64,000 nt of DNA, taken from Cellulomonas sp. NS3 (lineage in GTDB: Bacteria; Actinomycetota; Actinomycetes; Actinomycetales; Cellulomonadaceae). The DNA lies in the NCBI RefSeq assembly GCF_024757985.1, contig NZ_CP103289.1:2480001-2544000 (forward strand), written 5' to 3'. Shown here piece by piece: positions 30,574 to 39,620 of this stretch. The stretch's first letter is position 1; each line of letters starts with the position of its first letter. Position numbers and translations under genes: made by a program. Under the pieces are notes generated by a model. The model worked only from the letters and a program-made list of their open reading frames with translations, ran no database searches and was not told the origin of the DNA.

Positions 30574-30620
30574 GGCCCCCGATTCGTGGAGCAGCACGCA
30601 CGTGACACGAATCGGGGGCC
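30574..30620. repeat. 15-bp perfect inverted repeat with a 17-base loop
   Basis: Left arm 30574-30588 (GGCCCCCGATTCGTG) and right arm 30606-30620 are exact complements. The imperfect pairing extends several bases further. It could terminate the hydrolase transcript, but lacks a T-tract; the long loop and even arms would also fit a protein- or recombinase-binding site. Confidence 0.85.
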
Positions 30621-31710
30621 CGGCAGTCGACGCTTGGGAGTTTCACATTCTGGCCCCGATCACCGTCGCAGCCCTCGGTCAAGAGCCCATGAGCCTGTCC
30701 GCCGCCTCGCCGGCGAACCTGTGCCGCTCTACCCGCTCGATGGAGCCGCGGGCCGCAGCGAGAACCTTGGACCTGGCACATAACTCGTGCCGCCCGGCCT
30801 GCCGCGGCCAGACGATAAGTACGCGAGTTCTAAGCACTCCAGCCGTACGGCGACCCGTCGCGCGAGCGCGCACGCTGCCACGACGCACGGGCCGCCTGGA
30901 GCGCCTCGGCCGCGCGGCGCTGGACCTCGAGGACTCAATGCGCCCGAGCCCCGCGAGAACGGTCAGGGCAGAGGAGCGCTGCTCGCTGCGCCCGCGCAGT
31001 ACATGCACCTAACCTGTACGAGGATTCAAACGCAGGACGAGCCGCGTCAGTCGTCGCGCCGGCTGAGGCCCGTTCATGACTGGGGCCAGCGTCGCTGCGG
31101 TGACGCTCACCCAGGTGTTGACGGTGATCCTCCTCCGCACGCGGCGCGATAGGCCTCGGCCTCGTCGGCGCGCGTGAGTGATCGAGCGACACGGGTACCG
31201 CCCCTACCTCAACAGTCGACGCTCCGTCTGGCGCACAACCGTCGGTAGGCGGGGCACGACGTCCACATCCATCCCGCGCTGTATTCGCACGGCCGGGGCG
31301 GGACATCCTTCTGGCCCTGACTTCCGAACACCCAGCCCCGCTGCGTCCGGGCGCCGCTCGCCGCCACTTAGCGACGTCCCAGTTCCTTGGAAGCGGGACG
31401 GTCCTGCATCCCACGCAAGGAGGCCCCGCTGCACGGGGAAGAGCAGCGGGACCTCAATTGCACGCTAGACCCCGGCGCGGACGAGCCGCTCCCCCCGCGA
31501 GTGCCTCGGCTGGGACGCGCCATGCGCCGAGTTCCGGAGGCGGCCACCTAGACCCGCGTCCTCGTGACCCACGACCTCGATGGCACCGAAGGTGCCCGCA
31601 CGTACGCACACTTGCGCGGCGCGGGAGGTCCGAGATCTTCCATCCTGTCCGGATCATCCCTATATCGCTACGGTCAGAGCGGACAGGGTCCAGCTGCGGA
31701 CGGGGAAAGT
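30621..31710. other. 1.1-kb stretch without a recognisable gene
   Basis: Open frames here have Arg/Pro/Ser-rich products typical of non-coding high-GC translation and lack ribosome sites. Base composition is uneven, becoming AT-richer towards 31.7 kb, where the broken HNH gene begins. Probably eroded DNA. Confidence 0.5.
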
Positions 31711-32520
31711 ATGACGCGCCCATAGATCTCTGCGGAGATACAGCGGGAGGTACGTCAGCGATGCGCTTTCGGCTGCGTATTCTGCGGGCTCCCTCTTTAC
31801 GACTACGACCATATCATCGGCTGGGCTGAAACCCAGCAACACGTGGCAGACGAGTTGACGCTCCTCTGCAGCGAGCACCACCGCATGAAAACAAACGGCT
31901 CGATCTCCCGCGGCCAGGTCGAACAAGCAAACTTCGACCCCATCAATCGAAAGCGAGGCGTCACCAAGCCATTCGGTTTGATGTTCGGCGCAGAGGCGGC
32001 CGAGATGGTGGTCGGAACGGACACCTTTCGAGCGACGCCAGGGGAAGGTCATCTGATCCCGCTGGTGATCGACGACGAGCCGGTGATCGCCTTCGAGCGC
32101 TCGGTCGACGACGAGCTGCTGGTGCACCTCACGCTGCGCGATGCGTACAACCAACCGGTGCTCCATGTCGACAGAAACGTAATGCAGATTGTCCCGGGGA
32201 TGTGGGACATCACTTTCGAAGGTCAGGCCCTAACCCTTGGAAGCGGCCCAGGGAACATCTTCCTTCGAATTCGATTCGATCCGCCGTCGCGTGTAGTGAT
32301 CGACAGTGCACGCATAATGAGCAACGGCGTCCTAGTGCGAATACAGCCCAGCGGCATCACGGTTAACGGGAGTGCGGCCAGCTTCGCCGGAAATCGTTGG
32401 AGTGGAGGGCTCGGACTCACCTTCGGCCATTGCCCCAGGTTCTATAACCCGATCAATCTGCTGCGGATTGAGGTGAACCGGTACGAATGGGCGCAAGATG
32501 GCGGTCAGTTGCCCGAGTGA
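31711..32520 (+). pseudogene. HNH-type nuclease gene with a stop at codon 5
   Basis: From ATG 31711 (GGGGAAAG upstream) the frame reads MTRP, a TAG at 31723-31725, then ISAEIQREVRQRCAFGCVFC and on for 265 more codons to 32520. The first domain is a CxxC...DHI...LC..HH type HNH/zinc unit (CVFCGLPLYDYDHIIGW, then LTLLCSEHHRMKTNG). A beta-rich C-terminal domain of about 150 residues follows. Only GTG 31843 could restart translation and it removes the CxxC and most of the HNH motif. Noticeably AT-richer than the core. Confidence 0.7.
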
Positions 32521-32771
32521 TGGGGCCTCTGGGCGCCACGGAGGTCCGGCGGCTTCACGGCGACCGCGGACAGCGGGACGGTGCGCCCGACGACCTTGAG
32601 CTCTCCGTCGAGCGGGAGCCCGGCGACGACGACGGTGGGCCGGGTGATCGGGCCGATGACCGCGGCGCAGATGACGTCGAGCTCGCGGTGCCGCTTCACC
32701 TTGGCCCTGACCTGCACTACGCCGCACCGAGCCAGAGCCGGACGCATGGTCCCTTTGTCCTGACCGGACAT
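32505..32771 (-). pseudogene. fragment resembling the C-terminal part of an ATP-dependent DNA ligase
   Basis: 88 residues from ATG 32771 (the open frame starts at 32843). AKVKRHRELDVICAAVIGPI and VVVAGLPLDGELKVVGRTVPL match my memory of the OB-fold end of actinobacterial ATP-dependent ligases. The nucleotidyltransferase domain is absent, and the tail after PLSAVAVKPP looks random. Overlaps the end of the HNH pseudogene by 16 bp, convergently. Recognition is from short motifs only. Confidence 0.45.
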
Positions 32772-32806
32772 GTGGACGTATCCTCCGGTTCTGATGAGGA
32801 GGTCGA

Positions 32807-33421
32807 ATGGCGGTCCACCAAGAGGAGACGCCGCGGAAGCCACGTGCCGACGCGGAGCGCAACCGACTGCACATCCTTGACGTCGCGGAGGGCTTCTTCG
32901 CCGAGCACGGCGTGAGCGGTGCTATGCAGGACATCGCCACGCGAGCCGGCCTCGGGCCGGGCACCCTGTATCGCCACTTCCCGACACGAGAGTCTCTCCT
33001 CGCAGCACTCTTGCAGGCGCGCTGGGAGGAGCTGGACGCCCGCCGGGCCGCGATCGAGGCCGAGCAGAGCGACCCTCTCGCAGCACTGGAGCTGTGGTTG
33101 ACCGCACTCGGTGACTACGTGACGGTCTTCGACGGACTGCCCGGCCCGCTCCGCGAGGCTCTCAGGGAGACCACCTCACCGCTGGCCATCACCTGCGAAT
33201 GGCTCGTCGAGTTCACCGGGCAGTTCCTCTCCGCTGCGCAGGCGGCCGGGTGCGCCCGTCCGTGGGCGCGCGACCGGGACCTCGTCCTCACCGTGCTGGC
33301 CTCCGCATGGGTCAGTGATGCGCAACTGGCGGACACACGGTCCGGAGACTCCTTGCGCGCCCTCGTGCGAGAGGGATGGCACATGCCGCCCGCAACTGGG
33401 AGCTCCTCCCGGAGTTCGTGA
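32807..33421 (+). CDS. TetR family transcriptional regulator
   Basis: 204 residues with GAGGAGG upstream of ATG 32807. N-terminal helix-turn-helix at about residues 20-65 (ILDVAEGFFAEHGVSGAMQD, LGPGTLYRHFPTRESLLAA). The ligand domain is variable. Lies 565 bp upstream of the MFS exporter and flavin enzymes, in the same direction; probably their repressor, by analogy with TetR-MFS pairs. Confidence 0.9.
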   Translation: MAVHQEETPRKPRADAERNRLHILDVAEGFFAEHGVSGAMQDIATRAGLGPGTLYRHFPTRESLLAALLQARWEELDARRAAIEAEQSDPLAALELWLTALGDYVTVFDGLPGPLREALRETTSPLAITCEWLVEFTGQFLSAAQAAGCARPWARDRDLVLTVLASAWVSDAQLADTRSGDSLRALVREGWHMPPATGSSSRSS

Positions 33422-33454
33422 CCGGAGGGCCGGGCGAGCCCGGGACCATTCCTG

Positions 33455-33482
33455 CCGGGTGAGCTGCTGAGGCAGCTCCCGG
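33455..33482 (+). terminator. hairpin after the tetR gene
   Basis: CCGGG-T-GAGCTGC / TGAG / GCAGCTC-CCGG: an 11-bp stem with one bulged T and a four-base loop, 34 bp past the stop codon. No T-tract. Confidence 0.6.
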
Positions 33483-33986
33483 ACTCGGCAGTCCTGGTGG
33501 CACCTGAGCGCGACGGCCACATCGACGCACGCGACGAGGACGAGAGCCATTCCGTCGTCCAGCAACCGGTTGGCCAACCACTGGCCACGATGTGGAGCGC
33601 CCACGGCCGGCTCCACCTCACCGACGCGCGCACGAGCGCGATGAGCTGATCGCCGCCAGCTGGGTCTCCAGCGCGCGCATGAGCCGGCCTGCCTCCAAGC
33701 CTCTTCTGTTGCCTCAATCACATCCACGCGCGCGTCGTTGACGTACCGGACACCGGCTCCGTATCGTCGGCGACAGCGAACGGAGGGTGCATCCGTTTCC
33801 GAAGAACCGGGCGACGCTTTCGTGGTACCCCCCGCGAATCGACAGTGACTCGTTGCCAGCCGACGACCGTCGCGCATGCCGGGTGCCGACGTGTCCGCCG
33901 GCCCCGATCTGACCCTCCCCCGTCGACGGCCACGCGCGTCGCACTGACTGACCTTCCCCAGACCTCACGAGACGGCGAGCACGTAC
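33483..33986. other. 500-bp gap between tetR and the MFS gene
   Basis: No supported gene. A plus-strand open stretch (EDESHSVVQQPVGQPLATMW near 33.53-33.65 kb) ends at a stop and could be a remnant. Presumably the right part contains the MFS promoter and operator, but no clear palindrome or -35/-10 pair was seen. Confidence 0.4.
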
Positions 33987-35585
33987 ATGACCACCCCCTC
34001 GGTAACTGATGTCGCATCTCCGGCATCGACGACCTCCTCCGGCGACCGGCTCCCCCCGGGTGTCGCCCTGGTCATCGGGATCCTGATCGTCTCGACGTTC
34101 ATCGTGTTCCTCAACGAGATGCTTCTCGGCGTCGCCCTTCCGACGCTGATCGCGGAGTTCGGAGTCAGCCCGAGCACCGGGCAGTGGGTCACGACCGGCT
34201 TCCTGCTGACCATGGCCGTGCTGATCCCGGCCAGCAGCTTCGTGATGCGACGTTTCCACCTGCGGACGATCTTCCTGGTCGCCTTGTCACTCTTCATCGT
34301 CGGGACGACGCTCGCCGCGATCGCGCCGACGTTCGGCGTCCTGGTGGTCGGCCGGGTCATCCAGGCGTCCGGCACCGCCGTCTTTCTGCCCTTGCTGATG
34401 ACCACGACCCTGCGCCTGGTCCCGGCCGGTCGCCGCGGCCAGATGATGGCGATCACGACGGCCGTCCCGTCCGTGGCGCCGGCTCTCGGCCCGGCGCTGT
34501 CCGGTCTCGTGCTGTCCGCGCTGAGCTGGCGCTGGCTGTTCATCCTGATGCTGCCGATCGCCATCGTTGCCCTGGCGCTGGGGGCGTGGAAGCTGCGCAA
34601 CATCACCACCCCGGAGCCGGTGACCCTGGACCTGCCGTCGCTGCTGCTGTCCGCGGTCGGGTTCGGCGGCCTGGTCTACGGACTGTCCCTGCTCGGCGAG
34701 GCGTCCTCCGGGCATGCCCCGATCTCGCCGTACCTGCCGATCGCGGTGGGCCTGGCGGGCCTGGTGGCGTTCGTTCTCCGACAGGCCCCGCTGCAGCGTC
34801 GCGACAACGCATTCCTGGACATGCGGATCTTCCTGCGGAAGTCGTTCACGCTGCCGCTCCTCATGATGGTCTTCGTCGCCGGCAACGGGATCGGCCTGCA
34901 GGTCGTGGTGCCGCTGATGCTGACCAACGTCACCGGCCTGAGCACCCTCCAGCTCGGCCTCTTCCTGATCCCGGGCGGCGCCGCGATCTCGATCATGGCG
35001 ACGCTGAGCGGCCGGGTGTACGACCGCGTCGGACCGCGCCCGCTGGTGATCCCGGCTGCGATCGTCTGGTTGGTCGTCCTGTGGTTCTTCAGCCGGGTCG
35101 ACGCGACCACGAGCGTGGTCACGCTGATCATCGCCTGGCTGGTGTTCACCAGCGCGATGGCCACGATGTGGGCGCCCCTCACGACGAGTGCGATGGGCGC
35201 CCTGCGCCCCGAGCTCTTCCCGCACGGCTCCGCCGCCTTCTCCACCGTCCAGCAGCTCGCCGGCGCCGGCTTCGGAGCGGTGTTCATCTCGGTCTACACC
35301 ATCGGTTCCGGTGCCCGCGACGCCGGCGTGCTCGACACAGCCCAGTCCACGTCCGCCGCGAACGCCGCCTTCCTGACCGCCTTTGCCATCGGCCTGGTCG
35401 TCCTGGTGGGCGCCTTCTTCATCGGCCGGGGACAGAGTCCCGCCGACGACGGCACAGCCGTGGACGGAACGGTCGCTGCCGCGGTGAGCGTCGCCGCCCC
35501 GGTCACTGCCGCGCCGGTCAGCGGCGAGGCGGTCGCCGACGCGTCGGCCATCGAGGAAGCGGTCTGCGAGCCGGTGGCCCGATGA
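33987..35585 (+). CDS. MFS multidrug transporter, DHA2 (14-TM) type
   Basis: 532 residues, many hydrophobic segments consistent with 14 spans. Near the N-terminus FIVFLNEMLLGVALPTLIAE resembles the DHA2 motif (D/N near LNVALP), followed by WVTTGFLLTMAVLIPAS and, in loop 2-3, the FHLRTIFLV region. The C-terminal 60 residues are Ala/Val-rich and hydrophilic. Stop overlaps the next ATG (ATGA), coupling export to the flavin monooxygenase. Confidence 0.92.
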   Translation: MTTPSVTDVASPASTTSSGDRLPPGVALVIGILIVSTFIVFLNEMLLGVALPTLIAEFGVSPSTGQWVTTGFLLTMAVLIPASSFVMRRFHLRTIFLVALSLFIVGTTLAAIAPTFGVLVVGRVIQASGTAVFLPLLMTTTLRLVPAGRRGQMMAITTAVPSVAPALGPALSGLVLSALSWRWLFILMLPIAIVALALGAWKLRNITTPEPVTLDLPSLLLSAVGFGGLVYGLSLLGEASSGHAPISPYLPIAVGLAGLVAFVLRQAPLQRRDNAFLDMRIFLRKSFTLPLLMMVFVAGNGIGLQVVVPLMLTNVTGLSTLQLGLFLIPGGAAISIMATLSGRVYDRVGPRPLVIPAAIVWLVVLWFFSRVDATTSVVTLIIAWLVFTSAMATMWAPLTTSAMGALRPELFPHGSAAFSTVQQLAGAGFGAVFISVYTIGSGARDAGVLDTAQSTSAANAAFLTAFAIGLVVLVGAFFIGRGQSPADDGTAVDGTVAAAVSVAAPVTAAPVSGEAVADASAIEEAVCEPVAR

Positions 35586-36925
35586 CCGCGACGGACAAGA
35601 AGCTCATCCTGGGGATGGGCCTGATCGACGGATACGGCGGCCTCCACGGCGCCTGGCGAGCCCCGCACGTAGATCCCGGGACCTACGCCGACGTCGACGC
35701 CACTGTGCGTCATGCCCGAGCCGCCGAGCGCGGCAAGTTCGCTTTCCTCTTCGCGCCCGACTTCCCCGCCGTGCGCGGTGACGTCGAGCACTCGCCGATC
35801 AGCAACCTCATGGACCCGCTGATCCAGCTGGCCGCGGTCGCGCGCGAGACGACGAACATCGGCTTCGTCGCGACCGGGTCGACAACTTTCCAGGAACCGT
35901 TCAACACAGCACGCCAGTTCAAGGCCCTGGACGTCCTGAGTCATGGCCGCGCAGGCTGGAACGCCGTCACGACCAGCGATCCCGCCGTCGCCGCCAACTA
36001 CGGACGACCCGTCGCCGACCGCGCGGAGCGCTACCAGCGCGCGCACGAGGCGATCCAGATCGTCCAGGCGCTCTGGGGCAGCTGGCAGCAGGACGCGTGG
36101 CTCAAGGACCAGGCGGCCAACCGCTTCATCGACCCGTCGAAGCTGCAGCCCATCAACCTGCAGGGCCAGTACGTCGCCTCCCGAGGCCCTCTGGCGATCC
36201 CACCGTCGGAGCAGGGTCAGCCCGTCGTGTTCACGGCCGGCGGGCCCAGCCCGCACCTTCTGTCGATCGCGGGCCGCTACGCGAACGGCTTCATCGCCGA
36301 GGTGTGGACGATCGAGGAGGCGCGCGCCCAGCGCGAGCTCGTGCGTGAAGCCGCGCGCGAAGCCGGCCGCGACCCCGACGAGATCAAGTACATCGCCGGC
36401 ATCATGACGACCGTCGCGCCGACCGTGCGCGAGGGCCTCGACCGGCGCCTGAGGTACGCGGGCGACGTCATCGAGGCCCGTCTGCCCCACCTCGGCGCCA
36501 TGCTCGGGATCCAGGTCCATCCCGATCGGTTCGACGAACCCCTCACGCCGGATCAGCTGGCGTCCGCGCACGCCTCACCGATGGACCCGCGCTCGTCGAA
36601 CGCTCTCGCGGTGGCCCGCGAGGGGTGGTCCCCACGCGACGTCCTCGCCCATGGCGTGATCGACTTCCATCCCACGGTCGTGGGCCCGGGCAAGCTTCAC
36701 GCCGACCACCTGCAGGAGTGGTTCGAGGCCGGAGCCGCCGACGGCTTCTGGGTGACACCCGACATCTACGAGGACGGCGTCGACGCATTCGTCGACGAGG
36801 TCGTCCCCATCCTGCAGGAACGCGGGATCTACCCCACCGAGTACCCCGGCACGACCCTGCGCGCGAACCTCGGCGTCCCCCACCAGTACGGACTCGACCC
36901 GCGCGTCACCCGAGCCGGGCAGTGA
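35582..36925 (+). CDS. LLM-class flavin-dependent monooxygenase (NtaA/SnaA/DszA type)
   Basis: Luciferase-like TIM-barrel monooxygenase using reduced FMN from a separate reductase. 447 residues; FAFLFAPDFPAVRGDV, VARETTNIGFVATGSTTFQEP, the LSHGRAGWNAVTTSDPAVAANYG motif typical of the NtaA group, and the GPLAIPPSEQGQPVVFTAGG segment. ATG overlaps the MFS stop. Probably oxidises a xenobiotic or sulfur/amine compound; the substrate cannot be told. Confidence 0.92.
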   Translation: MTATDKKLILGMGLIDGYGGLHGAWRAPHVDPGTYADVDATVRHARAAERGKFAFLFAPDFPAVRGDVEHSPISNLMDPLIQLAAVARETTNIGFVATGSTTFQEPFNTARQFKALDVLSHGRAGWNAVTTSDPAVAANYGRPVADRAERYQRAHEAIQIVQALWGSWQQDAWLKDQAANRFIDPSKLQPINLQGQYVASRGPLAIPPSEQGQPVVFTAGGPSPHLLSIAGRYANGFIAEVWTIEEARAQRELVREAAREAGRDPDEIKYIAGIMTTVAPTVREGLDRRLRYAGDVIEARLPHLGAMLGIQVHPDRFDEPLTPDQLASAHASPMDPRSSNALAVAREGWSPRDVLAHGVIDFHPTVVGPGKLHADHLQEWFEAGAADGFWVTPDIYEDGVDAFVDEVVPILQERGIYPTEYPGTTLRANLGVPHQYGLDPRVTRAGQ

Positions 36926-37005
36926 CACAACCGCCGCCGGGTCGTGTCCCGCGCGGTGCTCGACGGCGACCATCCCCTCCCCCGAACTCGACGAACGGAT
37001 CCCAC

Positions 37006-38106
37006 GTGCCCGACCTTTTCTCCCCCCTCGTGGCCGGTGACCTCTCGCTGACCAACCGCATCGTGATGGCACCTCTGACCCGCACTCGCGCGGGCGCCGA
37101 CGGCGTTCCCACCGACGTCATGGTCGAGCACTATGCGCAGCGCGCCGGCGTCGGTCTCATCGTCAGCGAGGGCACCTTCCCGAGCGCCGCGGGGAAGGGT
37201 TTCGACGGCCAGCCCGGCCTCGTCACCGCCCCACAGCTCGCCGGCTGGCGGAGGGTCACCGACGCCGTGCACGCGGAGGGAGGGCTGATCGTCGCCCAGG
37301 TCATGCACGCCGGGCGCGCCACCCATCCCGACATCACCGGACTGCCTGTCGAGGCACCGAGCGCGCTCGCCATCGACGGGGAGACCCGCGCGGCCGGCAC
37401 GAAGGTGGCCTACCCCGCTCCACGCGCGCTCGACACCGACGAGCTGCCCGGCATCGTCGAGGTTTTCGTGCGCGGCTCGCAGAATGCTGTGGACGCCGGA
37501 TTCGACGGTGTCGAGCTGCACGCCGCCAACGGGTACCTGCTGCACGAGTTCCTCGGTGCCACATCGAACGTGCGCACCGACGCCTACGGCGGAACTCCCG
37601 AGAATCGCATCCGGTTCGTCGTCGAGGTGGTCCAGGCCGTCGTCGCCCAGCTGGGTGCGGGCCGCGTCGGGATCCGCATCTCGCCGGAACGCAACATCCA
37701 GGGCCTGATCGAGGACGATCCGGCAGACGTCGAGGCGGTCTACGGAGGCCTGATGGATGCCCTCGCACCTCTCCGCCTGGCGTTCGTGAGCGTTCTGCAC
37801 CCCGAACCTGCCGGTGCCCTGGTGCAAGGACTCCGCTCTCGATTCGGCGGAGCCTTCCTCGTGAACACCGGATTCGCGGACGCCACCACCCGCGACGAGG
37901 CGGTCGCCCTGATGGCAGACTCCCTGGCCGACGCGGTCGTGGTGGGGCGTGCCGTCATCGCGAACCCCGACCTCGTTCGCCGCTGGAGGGATGGGCTCGA
38001 GGAGAACGAGCTCGACTTCTCGACCCTCTATGCAGACGGGGCGATCGGCTACACCGACTACCCGACGCACGACCAGGCACAGGAGCAGGCCCGCGTGGCA
38101 AGTTGA
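37006..38106 (+). CDS. NADH:flavin oxidoreductase, old yellow enzyme family
   Basis: FMN-dependent ene-reductase; 366 residues from GTG 37006. LFSPLVAGDLSLTNRIVMAPLTR at the N-terminus, QVMHAGRATHPDI, the substrate-binding pair in FDGVELHAANGYLLHEFL, YGGTPENRIRFVVEVV and LVNTGFADATTRDEA. Full family length. 80 bp after the monooxygenase; likely same transcription unit. Confidence 0.93.
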   Translation: MPDLFSPLVAGDLSLTNRIVMAPLTRTRAGADGVPTDVMVEHYAQRAGVGLIVSEGTFPSAAGKGFDGQPGLVTAPQLAGWRRVTDAVHAEGGLIVAQVMHAGRATHPDITGLPVEAPSALAIDGETRAAGTKVAYPAPRALDTDELPGIVEVFVRGSQNAVDAGFDGVELHAANGYLLHEFLGATSNVRTDAYGGTPENRIRFVVEVVQAVVAQLGAGRVGIRISPERNIQGLIEDDPADVEAVYGGLMDALAPLRLAFVSVLHPEPAGALVQGLRSRFGGAFLVNTGFADATTRDEAVALMADSLADAVVVGRAVIANPDLVRRWRDGLEENELDFSTLYADGAIGYTDYPTHDQAQEQARVAS

Positions 38107-38327
38107 CCGGTCGGGCGGCTCTCGTAAGCGTCGAGCCGCTCCCCCGCGCCCGTCGCGCCAGAACCCGACCGCCCACTTGGTTTCACCCAGTCGGCCGCTC
38201 GCCCGCGCTCGACACGCACCCGGCGACGCTCGAACATCGGTTCGCTGAGGTCGATGTCCTGGTTGCCACACGTGACCTGCAGCGTCTCGTCGAGGGCGCG
38301 TCCTGGACGCGCCACAGGCATGACCTA

Positions 38328-38579
38328 CTACCGGGTGCGGGTGAGCACGTAGACGCGGAGCCGATGCAGTTGCGGCATGAGCCCGTAGATGACGATCGGC
38401 ACCGCGATTGTGGCGAGTACGAAGGTGCGCATGACAGGGGCCAGGGTCTGCAGCCAGTCGCCGAGGGCGATGTTGAGCACGGTGAGCGTGGGGAAGACGG
38501 CCAGCCAGATCATCAGCGCGAGCTGGTGTTTGGTGGGTGGTCCGGCGGACGTGGTGCGCGGTGCGGGCTGGGTGGACAT
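38328..38579 (-). CDS. small two-span membrane protein
   Basis: 83 residues from ATG 38579. Two membrane helices (LALMIWLAVFPTLTVLNIAL and FVLATIAVPIVIYGLM) ending in a basic tail. Resembles the membrane region found C-terminal to some antibiotic-biosynthesis-monooxygenase domains, here free-standing. Follows the thioredoxin-reductase-like gene with a 43-bp gap, so probably co-transcribed. Confidence 0.75.
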   Translation of the reverse strand: MSTQPAPRTTSAGPPTKHQLALMIWLAVFPTLTVLNIALGDWLQTLAPVMRTFVLATIAVPIVIYGLMPQLHRLRVYVLTRTR

Positions 38580-38622
38580 GGTTCCTCCAGGGTGGTGTCG
38601 GTGGTGGGTCCGGCTCGACGGA

Positions 38623-39555
38623 TCAGGCGACAGGGCCGCGGTGACAGGCTTCAACCGCGTCTTGCACGTCTTCCTCGACGAGGTGGGCGTTGATGGCCAG
38701 GGCCGCGGCGGACCCCTCGCCCGCAGCGGTGATGACCTGGGCGCGCGGGTTGGCGATGTTGCCGGCGACCCACACGCCGGAGACGGTCGTGTGTCCGTCG
38801 TCGTCCTTGACCGGCCAGCCCTGCTCGTCGACGCGGCAGCCGAGGCCCACGAGCAGGTCGCTGTTCGGTACGAACCGCGGGGGCACGAACAGAGCATCCC
38901 GGGGGATGACGCGGTCGCCGTCCAGCGCGATCCCTCGCAACTGGTCGTCGTGGACAACGACGTGTTGCACGTCGCCTTCGACGATCCCGACGGCGCGGGC
39001 GGTCAGCTGCGCCCGCTCCAGGTCGGTGAGCCGCCCGCGGGACGTGAAGTACACGACGTCAGGGCTCCACTGGCGCACGATCTGGGCGTAGCGGACCGCC
39101 CCGGGGGTTCCTCCCAGGACGCCGAGCTGCTTGCCTCGGACCTCGTGGCCGTGGCAGTACGGGCAGTGCAGGACGTCGCGCGCCCATCGGGCGCGCAGCC
39201 CGGCGACGTCAGGCAGGTCGTCGCGTAGACCGGTCGTGACCAGCAGGCGCCGTGCCGAGATCTGGCGGCCGTCGGCGAGCAGAACCTCGAATCCGCGGCC
39301 GTCCGTGGCGAGCCGGCTGACGGTGCCGTCCACGATCGCCCCGCCGTAGCCGGTCACCTCGGCACGGCCCATCGCCAGCAGCTCTGCGGGTGGAAGGCCT
39401 TCTCGGGACAAGAACCCGTGCATGTGGGTCGCGGGTGCGTTGCGCGGGGTTCCGGAGTCCAGCACCGTGACCCGCCGTCCCGCTCGGGACAGGACCAAGG
39501 CTGCGGACAGCCCCGCAGGACCGCCCCCGATCACGACGACGTCGACTTCGCTCAT
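38623..39555 (-). CDS. thioredoxin-reductase-like NAD(P)/FAD oxidoreductase
   Basis: 310 residues from ATG 39555; ATG 39579 is an alternative. FAD-binding VVVIGGGPAGLSAALVLSRAG, redox pair in HCPYCHGHEV at about residue 133, NAD(P)-binding LGVLGGTPGAVRYAQIV, and the C-terminal GVWVAGNIANPRAQVITAAG. Resembles the GliT/HlmI-type or low-molecular-weight TrxR-like flavoproteins. No thioredoxin is adjacent. Divergent from the XRE-cupin regulator. Confidence 0.9.
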   Translation of the reverse strand: MSEVDVVVIGGGPAGLSAALVLSRAGRRVTVLDSGTPRNAPATHMHGFLSREGLPPAELLAMGRAEVTGYGGAIVDGTVSRLATDGRGFEVLLADGRQISARRLLVTTGLRDDLPDVAGLRARWARDVLHCPYCHGHEVRGKQLGVLGGTPGAVRYAQIVRQWSPDVVYFTSRGRLTDLERAQLTARAVGIVEGDVQHVVVHDDQLRGIALDGDRVIPRDALFVPPRFVPNSDLLVGLGCRVDEQGWPVKDDDGHTTVSGVWVAGNIANPRAQVITAAGEGSAAALAINAHLVEEDVQDAVEACHRGPVA

Positions 39556-39620
39556 GCCATGAGCCTGATCCGATGCCATGAATGCACCAAGGTGAGTTGC
39601 CGTTCCTGGGAACTGTTTCA

